From NCBI GenBank assembly GCA_045637205.1, contig JAZTYY010000078.1:5315-69314 (forward strand): a stretch of 64,000 bases of DNA, read 5' to 3'. The translations under genes were made by a program, and so were the position numbers. Below the pieces are notes generated by a model. That model was not told where the DNA came from. It did no database searches and saw nothing but the letters and a program-made list of their open reading frames with translations. This document shows positions 34,794-43,317 of the stretch, piece by piece; position 1 is the first letter of the stretch, and every line of letters begins with the position of its first letter. This stretch comes from RGIG4608 sp045637205 (GTDB lineage Bacteria; Bacillota; Clostridia; Oscillospirales; CAG-272).

Positions 34794-37700
34794 TTATTTG
34801 TAGAATTTGATATATTCAGTTTTTCCTAATACTGAACCAACAGAAATCTTAATTTGTCCAGTAAGACCAGTCAAATCATATGTTGTTACACCATTAGTTG
34901 TTGTACCAGTAACGGTTTTGCCACCAACAGTAACAGTAAATGTACCAGCTGTTGATTTCAATTCGAGTTTTACAAATTCATTAGAGGAAATAGTAATATA
35001 ACCATTGCTCTTTTGCCATTGCATTATATTGGATTGAAGCATTACTTGATTTGATGTGTAACTGTAACCATTTTCTGCCTTTGTATTGTTATTTGCAGCA
35101 TAACTTGTACCATTGAAATCACTTGGTGTAATTTCAAGAACTACACTGGGTTCTGTGACTGATTCATGTCCTGGACACTGATTATTTACACAGACACTTT
35201 CAGTGCATAATGTGTCAGTACACTTTCCACAGTTATCACATATACTTGTACATGTATGTTCGGGAGTAGGTGTTTCGCCACCTTCGGAGCCACCATTGTC
35301 GCCTGTAGTATATGTTACCTCAATGTTGTTAAGTCTAAATTGTGCAGTTGCCTTAGCAGTAACGGTGTCCACTGGTGTTTCAAAAGTAATAGTTACTACT
35401 GAACCACTTATGGTAGCAGTACAACCATTAACACTCGAGAATGTATTTTTACAAGCGGTTGCATAAGAACTGCTTGTACAAGTAATTACAATTTTTGAAA
35501 TATTCGGAGCAGAGATAGTGAAGGTGCTATTTGCGTAAACTCTAAAGAGATTTGTATCAGTCGTTAATATAGCACTTGTTGAACTACCTTGTGCATTAGA
35601 TACCTTTATATCGCCACTTGTCCATGTGATTACTTTGTTTTCAAGTGAACCTTGGTCAGCAAATATATTCATGGAAACTGTTGTTTCAACAGGTGCTTCA
35701 GGATCGGGTTCAACTGTACCACCAATTGTTGTTCCACAGTAATCGCAAGTGCCGTCTTCGTTAGTATCAAGGTGGGCAGCAAGCCATGTTTCACGGAGCT
35801 GTGCTTCACTGGAGTCATTCTTTGCAATCTTAGCAGAAACTGTAATTTCGTCACCGTTTTTAATCTTGGTTATGAAGTCTTTATAACCAACAGAACCATC
35901 TATATTATGAATGTTTGTAATATAAATGGAGTGCTCACCAACTGTAATAGTGGTTGCACCAGTGTTAGAAGGATGGTCTTTATCATCAATTACACCAGTA
36001 ATTACATACTTGTTAGATGTTTCTTTACCGTTTTCAAGTGTTTCTGCAATCCAAAGTGCTTCCTGAATTGTGATTGTTGAACCAGCTTCGGGCAAGTTGT
36101 GTACACCACAGTTATTCATACAGATATAGGGGTTTGTACCACTATAATTATGTCTGTATGCGTCAAGATTAGTAGTTACAATATTGCCACATTCTGTACA
36201 TTGTTCATTTACATATCCATCTTCCAAACAAGTAGGATTCTGTCTATTAATTTCTTCCATTGTACATACTGCGCAGATTTCTTGAATTCTCTGAACGTAG
36301 ATGTTAATGTCTTGCTGACCAGATGCATAACAAGAGAAAAGAGAATTTGTACTATTATATCTCAATAAGTTGCGAGTATTAGAGCCCTTGGCCGTGATTG
36401 TGGCTACACCATCTTCAATAGTAATTGTCCAGCTACTGTTATTGGATAACGTGGTTTCGGTTCTTAAATAGTTATCACTTGAACTTGCAGCATAAAGGTA
36501 ACCATCTCCAACATTAAATGCAAATGTTCCGTCAACATTGCCCGCTTCAAGAGTGATAATTTGTACATCTGCACCAAATGTGATAACATTTTCGGATTTT
36601 TTAACTGATGCTTGACCTCTATTGTTTTTGTTTTGAGTTGTACTTAAGGCAACATTACTATTTGTAGCAACAATAATGATGCTATCACCAACTTTGATAT
36701 TGGAAGCATCAGTTACTAATTCCCACTTGGTTGTTGATTTAGCACCACAATCACAATTGCCTTCTGCATCCCATTCGTGTACATGTTCTTCACCGCCAAC
36801 TGTATAGGTGTTGTTTTCTGCCAATTCAGAAAGATCAAATTCAATTTCCTTGTCGCCATCTGCTACAATCTTGAAGCCATCAACGTAAATAGGAAGATTA
36901 AGTTTGTATATACCATTTTCAAGGAGCATTGTGCTCATATCAATACCGTCAATGGTTGTTGTCCAAGTATCATCACCATTTGCGAACCAATACTGAAGCT
37001 TAAGATTTGTCCAGTCGAGGTTATTATGGATATAAATTGTCTTTGATGTCTTACTGTGTGTAATTATTCCACCGGTTTTGTGTTCGGCAGTACCATAAAC
37101 ACCCTGGCCGCCGCCGTAGAGCTGGTTGAATGTGATTGCTGCGAAGCCGGTTTTATTTGCTTCTGCAAGTTCGATAGTGTTGATTTTAACTCCGTTAATT
37201 ACGGGGTTACCGTATCTAACGTTACTGAAAGGACCATTATAGTCACTTTCTTGTGCTCTTACCCAAGGGTAATTGCTCTGCCAAGAGCTATCCTGATTTG
37301 CAAACTGATAATATGTATAATTTACCCAGTCACCATAGTAAACGTTAACGTTTACGCATGTTAAGAAGTCAGCGGCTGCGTTTGTTGCCTGCTTTGGACT
37401 ATTCTGTCCTGTGTAGCCAACAAGCATACCACAACGACGGTATGCATACCACTGATAAGCAGCAGTAACGTCGGAGAATGCATCGATTTCGGCTGCAACG
37501 ATTACGTTTTGCATCAAAACCTTTGCAGAACCATATTTACCACCGATAACGCCACCGTTACCTGTGTCGAAATCACCCCACATGGATGAAAGCTTAACTG
37601 TGGAGTCAACTACGATATTTGTGAATGTGTGTGAATATTCGTTTTCGGGAACGTTATCACTTTCGATAACGTAAATATCACCAACGATACCACCGTTACG

Positions 37701-38864
37701 CATCTGGTAGTTGCCAATGGTTGCATCGGAAACGATGATATTTTCGAATGTGCATTTACCCTGCGCGCAACCAGCGATGATACCGATAGAAGTTGTTTCA
37801 ACTATGAGTTCAGAGCCAACTACTGCAATATTTTGGATTGTCGCATTATGAATGGATGAGAACAAGCCTGCGCCCATGCTTGTGCCAGAATGCTTATCTG
37901 TTGCATCAAGTTCCCAACCATTAACACGGAGGTTATAGATTGTGTGGTTTCCACCATCGAAAGTACCATTGAATGTCTTACCACCGTTATATGCCCAACC
38001 TCCACCGATGGGGTTGAAGAGTTTATTATCAAGGTCAATGTCAGTAGCGAGAGTTACTGTCTTACCTTCGAATTTATTGCCTCCATCAACAAGGTCTCTA
38101 AAACCAAGGAAGTCTGCAACATCATTAAGTGTAAATTGAGTATCATTTTCGTTGTACCAAGATGTATTTGCTACAGTATCATTTTCCCACTTACTTACAT
38201 TAGTCTGTCTTGCTGAGAAAACTGAGAAGGATGAAACGTGAATTGTTACGTCACCCGTTTCTTCGTTATACACGTACTGATTATGAATAGCAAAATCAGC
38301 CACGCTATTAACTCTCATCATAAGAACGGGTACGCCGTTTTCAAGATGATAGAATTTAAGTTCAGTATTTTTAAGTCCAATGGGAAGAATTGCACCAAGC
38401 TTAACAGTGATTGGTGTTTTGTTATCAAGCGCAACGCCTGAAATATGAACATCCAAATCTGTGAGGACTTCACCGTCAAGTGCTGCTTCCTCTTCTACAT
38501 TTTTGATTGAGAGTGCAAGAGATGATGCACCAAGCTCAACCTTAACGTCCGCGGGAATTAAAGCTGTAACGCCCTCTTCTCCGCCAATTACAACGTCACT
38601 TGAAAGTGCGCCGTAAATAAGTGCATCATTAGAAATCTCTGTTGATGCGGAATACACCTCGTTAGGATCCTTTGCATCCTCAACTGAGGGCTTTGTTACA
38701 GTGCCAGGCTGAATAACAGTGATGAAATCGTCTTTTTGACCTTCATTTACACCATCTTCGTGGCTATGCTGACTCTGGAAGCAAGAGGTCATAAGACCAA
38801 CTACCATAATCATGCAAAGCACAAGCGCAAGCACTCTTGTGAAAATAGAGTTGTTTGTTTTCAT
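34794..38864 (-). CDS. Large multidomain surface lipoprotein with beta-helix region (1356 aa)
   Basis: A lipoprotein signal ends at TSC (Cys28). After a Ser/Asp-rich linker comes a beta-sandwich (about 65-215), then a right-handed beta-helix/GLUG-like region (about 240-600; FNGTFDGGNHTIYNLRV, GAGLFSSIHNATIQNIAV). Further on are a starch-binding-like module, a Cys-rich unit (PTCLEDGYVNEQCTECG), an OB-fold-like module (about 990-1100; YVITGVIDDKDHPSNTG) and beta-sandwich modules to the end. The Cys-rich unit is shared with two other secreted proteins of this window. It is probably a glycan-binding or structural surface protein; no catalytic site was recognised. Start at 38864 has GGAAAGGA upstream. 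Confidence 0.75.
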   Translation of the reverse strand: MKTNNSIFTRVLALVLCMIMVVGLMTSCFQSQHSHEDGVNEGQKDDFITVIQPGTVTKPSVEDAKDPNEVYSASTEISNDALIYGALSSDVVIGGEEGVTALIPADVKVELGASSLALSIKNVEEEAALDGEVLTDLDVHISGVALDNKTPITVKLGAILPIGLKNTELKFYHLENGVPVLMMRVNSVADFAIHNQYVYNEETGDVTIHVSSFSVFSARQTNVSKWENDTVANTSWYNENDTQFTLNDVADFLGFRDLVDGGNKFEGKTVTLATDIDLDNKLFNPIGGGWAYNGGKTFNGTFDGGNHTIYNLRVNGWELDATDKHSGTSMGAGLFSSIHNATIQNIAVVGSELIVETTSIGIIAGCAQGKCTFENIIVSDATIGNYQMRNGGIVGDIYVIESDNVPENEYSHTFTNIVVDSTVKLSSMWGDFDTGNGGVIGGKYGSAKVLMQNVIVAAEIDAFSDVTAAYQWYAYRRCGMLVGYTGQNSPKQATNAAADFLTCVNVNVYYGDWVNYTYYQFANQDSSWQSNYPWVRAQESDYNGPFSNVRYGNPVINGVKINTIELAEANKTGFAAITFNQLYGGGQGVYGTAEHKTGGIITHSKTSKTIYIHNNLDWTNLKLQYWFANGDDTWTTTIDGIDMSTMLLENGIYKLNLPIYVDGFKIVADGDKEIEFDLSELAENNTYTVGGEEHVHEWDAEGNCDCGAKSTTKWELVTDASNIKVGDSIIIVATNSNVALSTTQNKNNRGQASVKKSENVITFGADVQIITLEAGNVDGTFAFNVGDGYLYAASSSDNYLRTETTLSNNSSWTITIEDGVATITAKGSNTRNLLRYNSTNSLFSCYASGQQDINIYVQRIQEICAVCTMEEINRQNPTCLEDGYVNEQCTECGNIVTTNLDAYRHNYSGTNPYICMNNCGVHNLPEAGSTITIQEALWIAETLENGKETSNKYVITGVIDDKDHPSNTGATTITVGEHSIYITNIHNIDGSVGYKDFITKIKNGDEITVSAKIAKNDSSEAQLRETWLAAHLDTNEDGTCDYCGTTIGGTVEPDPEAPVETTVSMNIFADQGSLENKVITWTSGDIKVSNAQGSSTSAILTTDTNLFRVYANSTFTISAPNISKIVITCTSSSYATACKNTFSSVNGCTATISGSVVTITFETPVDTVTAKATAQFRLNNIEVTYTTGDNGGSEGGETPTPEHTCTSICDNCGKCTDTLCTESVCVNNQCPGHESVTEPSVVLEITPSDFNGTSYAANNNTKAENGYSYTSNQVMLQSNIMQWQKSNGYITISSNEFVKLELKSTAGTFTVTVGGKTVTGTTTNGVTTYDLTGLTGQIKISVGSVLGKTEYIKFYK

Positions 38865-38896
38865 AACATTTCCTTTCCTAAATAAGCTCAATTTTC

Positions 38897-38935
38897 GGTA
38901 ACGAAAGGACACAAAATTTATATCCTTTCGTTACC
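38897..38935 (-). promoter_or_regulatory. 13-bp perfect inverted repeat upstream of the beta-helix lipoprotein gene
   Basis: GGTAACGAAAGGA (38897-38909) and its exact complement (38923-38935) flank a 13-nt AT-rich loop that contains TATAAA on the minus strand. No T-run follows, so it is not a terminator. It could be an operator around the -10 region or an mRNA hairpin. A second short repeat CCACAC/GTGTGG lies just beyond (38937-38956). Confidence 0.45.
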
Positions 38936-39136
38936 GCCACACACAACTCGGTGTGGAAATGTTACTATATATAGTAAAAAATTCATTAACAGTGCTAATT
39001 ATAGCACAAGATATATAACAAATCAACCCATTTTTTTACAACTTTTTTACCAAATTGTAAATTTTTCCAAAATGGAATATTAGATACGCGAGTTTTGAAT
39101 ATAATTTCATAATGATGTTTCTTGGGAGGATTTTTT

Positions 39137-39661
39137 ATGAAGCATTCATTTAAATCTTGGCAATTTTTGGGCTTTGCCTTCACGTCATTAATGGGCACAA
39201 TTTTGCATTTTTTATATGATTGGCTTGATATGTCCACGTGGATTGCACCCTTTTCTGCCGTTAATGAATCCACGTGGGAGCATATGAAGATACTATTTTG
39301 GCCAATGCTTTTATTTGCCTTTTTTGAATGGTTTTTCTTTAAGGAGCGCACTGATTTTTGGTGTATCAAGCTACGCGGAATTCTTTTGGGATTGATATTA
39401 ATTCCAACTATATTTTACACACTAAAGGGGGTTATTGGCGGCTATCCCGATTGGCTAAACATTGCTATTTTCTTTATTGCCGCTGCCCTTTCATATCGTT
39501 ATGAGGCAAAGCTATTCGATCCGATGAAGATAGGGTGTAAATCCCCTAAATTGTCACTATCATTTCTTGTGATTATTTCCCTTCTATTCATAATTTTTAC
39601 GTTTGAAGCTCCCGAAATTGCCATTTTTAAAGACCCCTTGACAGGCACATATGGAATATAA
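39137..39661 (+). CDS. DUF6512-like membrane protein (174 aa)
   Basis: Five or so hydrophobic segments are visible (e.g. FLGFAFTSLMGTILHFLYDW, ILFWPMLLFAFFEWFFF, LLGLILIPTIFYTL, LSFLVIISLLFIIFTF). The pattern AVNESTWEHMKILFWP between helices is what I recall for DUF6512 membrane proteins of Clostridia. Function is unknown. Start at 39137 has GGAGG seven bases upstream. Single plus-strand gene between minus-strand neighbours. Confidence 0.75.
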   Translation: MKHSFKSWQFLGFAFTSLMGTILHFLYDWLDMSTWIAPFSAVNESTWEHMKILFWPMLLFAFFEWFFFKERTDFWCIKLRGILLGLILIPTIFYTLKGVIGGYPDWLNIAIFFIAAALSYRYEAKLFDPMKIGCKSPKLSLSFLVIISLLFIIFTFEAPEIAIFKDPLTGTYGI

Positions 39662-39665
39662 AAAA

Positions 39666-39690
39666 GATGGGGAATCCGTGATTCCCCATC
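39666..39690. terminator. Bidirectional terminator
   Basis: Perfect 11-bp stem GATGGGGAATC/GATTCCCCATC with a 3-nt loop, T-rich on the right and A-rich on the left, between two convergent genes. Confidence 0.85.
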
Positions 39691-39697
39691 AAATTTT

Positions 39698-42460
39698 TTA
39701 TTGTCTTTCCCATCTAGCCTGGAGTGTTACGTTACCCGCAATATTCCAAACGCCTGATTCGATTTTTTGGTTACCGTAGTACCAACCAAGGAAAGTATAT
39801 CCTGAACGTGTAATTTCAGGAAGTGTATATGTTTCACCATATCCAACACGCTCAACGTATGTTGAAGTGCTGCTATACATCAATCCTGAAACTTCAGAGC
39901 ATTGTGCTGTAGCTACACTTGTTGGCTTTAGTGTACCACTGATATATACAGTAGCTGAACCCGATGTAGAGTATGAATAAGCTCTTACACCAATATAGTA
40001 AAGAGTTCCTGCTGTTACATTGTAAGTATATGAGAAATTGCCCCCTGAACCACCATCATCATTATATGTAAGTGTTGAAAATGAGGAATCATATAAGTAA
40101 CCATAAGTATCATAGTTACTTGAGCTATAAACAGTAATACTTCCACTTACCAACGGAACAAATGCATAATAACGAACTGATGTTCCATTTAAAGATACAG
40201 AAGCAGAGGAACCAACGCTAATTGTATTATATGTACAGCTTACCCACTTAGCATACAAAGTAATATCTTGTGTCAAAGTGCCACTAAAGGAATATCTATT
40301 AGTGCAACTGCTATCAGTATACCAACCAGCAAATATATATCCACTACGTGTAGGAATTGAAGGATATGACAACGTTTGACCGTTGCTAAGTTCAACAACT
40401 GAGTTTGTTAATCCTGAATAATTATAGTTATATGTCACCTTAATTGTTTTATAAGCTTCAGTAGCATTATTAAAGGTTACGTTATAATACACTATTTCTT
40501 CCCATCTAGGAGTCAAGATAACGTTATCTTCAGCAATTGTCCATCTTCCGGATTCAACCTTTGTATTACCCATATACCAGCCAAGGAATCTATAACCCGG
40601 TCTTGTAGGTGTGGGCAATGTGAATGTAGAATCATATGTAGCCTCCAATTTATATGTGGAGTATGCTTGATGTACAAGTCCTGAAACTGATGCAGTAGCG
40701 CTTGACGTGGATTTAAATCCATTGAAATAGAAGTATGCTGTTGAATAGTAAGAGGATGATGTGCTGTATTTATAAATAGAAATAACAATTACGTCACCTG
40801 CAGAGCATTCAAAATTAATATAATCATAGTATGTGGAAGAAACATAACTGTTGCTTCTAATTGTTGTACCCTTAGTCAAGTTATAAACCTGGAGATAGTA
40901 ACTATATGAAGAACTTGAATAAGAGTTCTTGTAATAGATTTTATGTGTTCCAGTTTCATTAGCTACAAGATAGATATGCTTTTTGTCACTTGAATCTGTG
41001 TATCTGGTTGACAAGCTATAAGCATTAGAGCTTGATGTATAATCACTGGGATTAATTTGAACTTCAGTATATGCACTAGACATAGACATCTGTGTCCAAC
41101 CGGCATACAATGTCATATCAGCAGTAATTGTACCTGTGAAATTATATCTTGTTGTGCAATTACTATCTGTGTACCAGCCTGTGAATACGTAATCACTTCT
41201 TGTAGGAATGCTGGGGTAAGACAATGTATTGCCGTTTCTAATAGTTACTTGAGAATTCTTTGATCCACTATAGTTGTAGTTATATGTAACAACCAAGCTA
41301 CTCTTTGTAGTAACGTCATCAAAAGTAACGTCATATTTATTAGGAGACCACTGAGCCACGAATGTTATTGGTTCGTCTTCATTTTCTATAGTATCCCATT
41401 TACCGTTTTGCGCAATCTTTTTATAATTTCTATACCAACCATCAAAAGTATAACCTGTTTTTGTAGGTCTGGGTAATTCATAGTAAGAACCATATTCTAC
41501 ACTAAATGTTGAATCAACACCTACGCCACCGTTAGCATTTAATGTTATTGTATAATCATCAGCGTCCCACTTAGCTGTAATTTGTTTATCACCAAAGCTA
41601 AATTGAGGAATAGTTGCATTAGAAGAAACTTCACCATCAATTTCCCAACCGATGAAATCATAACCATCTCTTGTGGGGTTATTCAACACAATATCCCCAG
41701 TCAACATTGTGTAACTGTCGGGATTGGGATTTGCAAGTGTACCACCATCAAGGTTATATGTAATATCGTGTGACATTGTTACCAAAATGATGCCTGTTAC
41801 AATAAGAGCTAATGCAACAAATGCAATTGAACAAATAAGAATTATCTTCTTTGCCTTTGCTTTTGCCTTTGCCTTGCGAATTCTTTCAGCCTCTTCCCAT
41901 GCTGCCTTATCCTTATACCATTTATCAAGGCGAGCTTCAGCTTCTGTTACCTTCTTGGGAGCATCCTTAAATTCACCAATTGACTTGAGTGCGGCAATTG
42001 CCTCTTTAATTTGAACGTCTGTTACTGATTGCGCAACAATAACTGATGTTGCTCGACCATAAACGAATTCCTTGCGCGCCAATTCCTTAGCTTCCATGCA
42101 CTCCTTAGCCTTTGCCTTAGAATCAGCATAATCACCCAATTTTTGGAAGATAGCCAACGCTTGATCAAAGTGCTTTGCTTCAAGCATTTTTACAGCACTG
42201 TCATACTCGCGCTTATCCATCTCCTCCTTTGTCAATACAGGAGTAGGAGCCTGTGCTGTGCTCTTGCCACAGTTTTGACAGAACTTATCACCTACAGGAT
42301 ACTTACTTCCGCAATGAACACAAAATTCAAATGCGGGTGCCTGTGGTTTTGTGGGAGCTGCCTTAGGAACAGGAGTTCCGCACGTAGTACAAAACGCACT
42401 ATCAGGTGTCAAGGGAGCACCGCACTTTGTACATTTTCTTACTTGATTTTGATTATCCAT
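39698..42460 (-). CDS. Zinc-ribbon membrane protein with InlB-type (Listeria-Bacteroides) repeats (920 aa)
   Basis: Two N-terminal zinc ribbons (CTKCG...CTTCG at about 10-27 and CVHCG...CQNCG at about 47-66) lie in the cytoplasm, followed by a helical region (about 80-195) with Lys/Ala-rich end. One membrane span (about 205-228; IILICSIAFVALALIVTGII) leads to a large outside part. This has about six InlB B-repeat modules ending in GYxFxGWY and intervening Ser/Tyr-rich beta domains. It therefore links a cytosolic zinc-ribbon/helical part to a secreted binding part. AAGGAG lies before the chosen start at 42460; the upstream ATG at 42478 has none. It follows the TetR gene by 54 bases. Confidence 0.8.
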   Translation of the reverse strand: MDNQNQVRKCTKCGAPLTPDSAFCTTCGTPVPKAAPTKPQAPAFEFCVHCGSKYPVGDKFCQNCGKSTAQAPTPVLTKEEMDKREYDSAVKMLEAKHFDQALAIFQKLGDYADSKAKAKECMEAKELARKEFVYGRATSVIVAQSVTDVQIKEAIAALKSIGEFKDAPKKVTEAEARLDKWYKDKAAWEEAERIRKAKAKAKAKKIILICSIAFVALALIVTGIILVTMSHDITYNLDGGTLANPNPDSYTMLTGDIVLNNPTRDGYDFIGWEIDGEVSSNATIPQFSFGDKQITAKWDADDYTITLNANGGVGVDSTFSVEYGSYYELPRPTKTGYTFDGWYRNYKKIAQNGKWDTIENEDEPITFVAQWSPNKYDVTFDDVTTKSSLVVTYNYNYSGSKNSQVTIRNGNTLSYPSIPTRSDYVFTGWYTDSNCTTRYNFTGTITADMTLYAGWTQMSMSSAYTEVQINPSDYTSSSNAYSLSTRYTDSSDKKHIYLVANETGTHKIYYKNSYSSSSYSYYLQVYNLTKGTTIRSNSYVSSTYYDYINFECSAGDVIVISIYKYSTSSSYYSTAYFYFNGFKSTSSATASVSGLVHQAYSTYKLEATYDSTFTLPTPTRPGYRFLGWYMGNTKVESGRWTIAEDNVILTPRWEEIVYYNVTFNNATEAYKTIKVTYNYNYSGLTNSVVELSNGQTLSYPSIPTRSGYIFAGWYTDSSCTNRYSFSGTLTQDITLYAKWVSCTYNTISVGSSASVSLNGTSVRYYAFVPLVSGSITVYSSSNYDTYGYLYDSSFSTLTYNDDGGSGGNFSYTYNVTAGTLYYIGVRAYSYSTSGSATVYISGTLKPTSVATAQCSEVSGLMYSSTSTYVERVGYGETYTLPEITRSGYTFLGWYYGNQKIESGVWNIAGNVTLQARWERQ

Positions 42461-42514
42461 AACTTCTCCTTCTTTCAATTTTTTATAATGTAATAATCAA
42501 TAAAACTAATTAAA

Positions 42515-43114
42515 TCAACCGATTGACTTTTCCCAAAGAATCTTCTTTTCTTCGACGGTTCTTAATTCTAAATATACACTTCTCTCAGTTTCCTCGTTAT
42601 TTGGCAACGTGCCTCGAAGCACTCTTTGAATTTTAGGAAAAGCAATATCATACATATGATTCAACTCAACCCAAGCATCAGCATCCTGTGCAAACACAGG
42701 CTCCATAACGTCAAGCAGAGGCTGATATATTGCCTTTCTTTTCTCTTCAAAATTGTTTGAGTAGTATGAAGAATAATAATATTGGATAAAAAATGAGCAT
42801 TTATCCTTGTTTGAAAGTGTAAATCTCCAAAAATCATGGAACACTGCCTTAAAGCCAAGGTTTACACCGTCATTTTTAGTTGCATCAATTTTACTCCAAG
42901 ATTCCTTCATCACAAACATCAGCTCTTTATCCAAGGTATCAAACGTTTGCTTTAGCAAGTCGTCCTTGCTTTCAAAATAGCGATAGATATATACCTCACT
43001 AAGACCTGAATCGTTTGAGAGTGCCTTGGTGGTTGCATTAGAAATTCCCTGAGCAGATACTACGCGAATTGCACTTTGCATTAGTGCTTGACGCACCTCA
43101 TTACCTCTGTTCAT
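42515..43114 (-). CDS. TetR-family transcriptional regulator (199 aa)
   Basis: The N-terminal helix-turn-helix is typical: RQALMQSAIRVVSAQGISN, TKALSNDSGLSEVYIYRYFES, KDDLLKQTFDTL. The C-terminal ligand-binding domain is helical with no recognised family. A palindrome 25 bases upstream (43139-43156) is a good autoregulatory operator. The gene is followed by the zinc-ribbon/InlB-repeat protein, probably in the same transcript, so it may control that protein. Confidence 0.9.
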   Translation of the reverse strand: MNRGNEVRQALMQSAIRVVSAQGISNATTKALSNDSGLSEVYIYRYFESKDDLLKQTFDTLDKELMFVMKESWSKIDATKNDGVNLGFKAVFHDFWRFTLSNKDKCSFFIQYYYSSYYSNNFEEKRKAIYQPLLDVMEPVFAQDADAWVELNHMYDIAFPKIQRVLRGTLPNNEETERSVYLELRTVEEKKILWEKSIG

Positions 43115-43138
43115 TCTTTATCCTCACCAAATTTACAA

Positions 43139-43156
43139 TGTAAGTAATCACTTACA
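43139..43156. promoter_or_regulatory. Probable TetR operator
   Basis: TGTAAGT-AATC-ACTTACA: 7-bp arms with a 4-bp centre, located between the promoter and the TetR start codon. Size and symmetry suit a TetR dimer. Confidence 0.6.
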
Positions 43157-43215
43157 AATCGTTAAAAAATTAAGTTATATGACCTGATTTTCAACGGAAA
43201 TATAACTTTACATAC

Positions 43216-43244
43216 ATTATAATACCTAAAACGACGCTTGTCAA
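43216..43244 (-). promoter_or_regulatory. Promoter of the TetR/InlB-repeat genes
   Basis: Minus strand TTGACA (43244-43239), 17-bp spacer, TATAAT (43221-43216): full consensus. Confidence 0.85.
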
Positions 43245-43283
43245 TAGTAATTGACATAATATTACCCTATTATTTACACAAAA

Positions 43284-43312
43284 AAGCCAACGGCTAAAAA
43301 AGTCGTTGGCTT
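43284..43312 (-). terminator. Terminator of the GH31 operon
   Basis: Perfect 9-bp stem AAGCCAACG/CGTTGGCTT with an 11-nt loop and a T-run on the minus strand. Confidence 0.8.
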
Positions 43313-43317
43313 ATCTT

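Noticed and set aside
35652..36368. Cys/Asn-rich plus-strand frames opposite the beta-helix lipoprotein
   Set aside because: They mirror the Thr/Val/Asn-rich coding strand of the lipoprotein and have no start signals.
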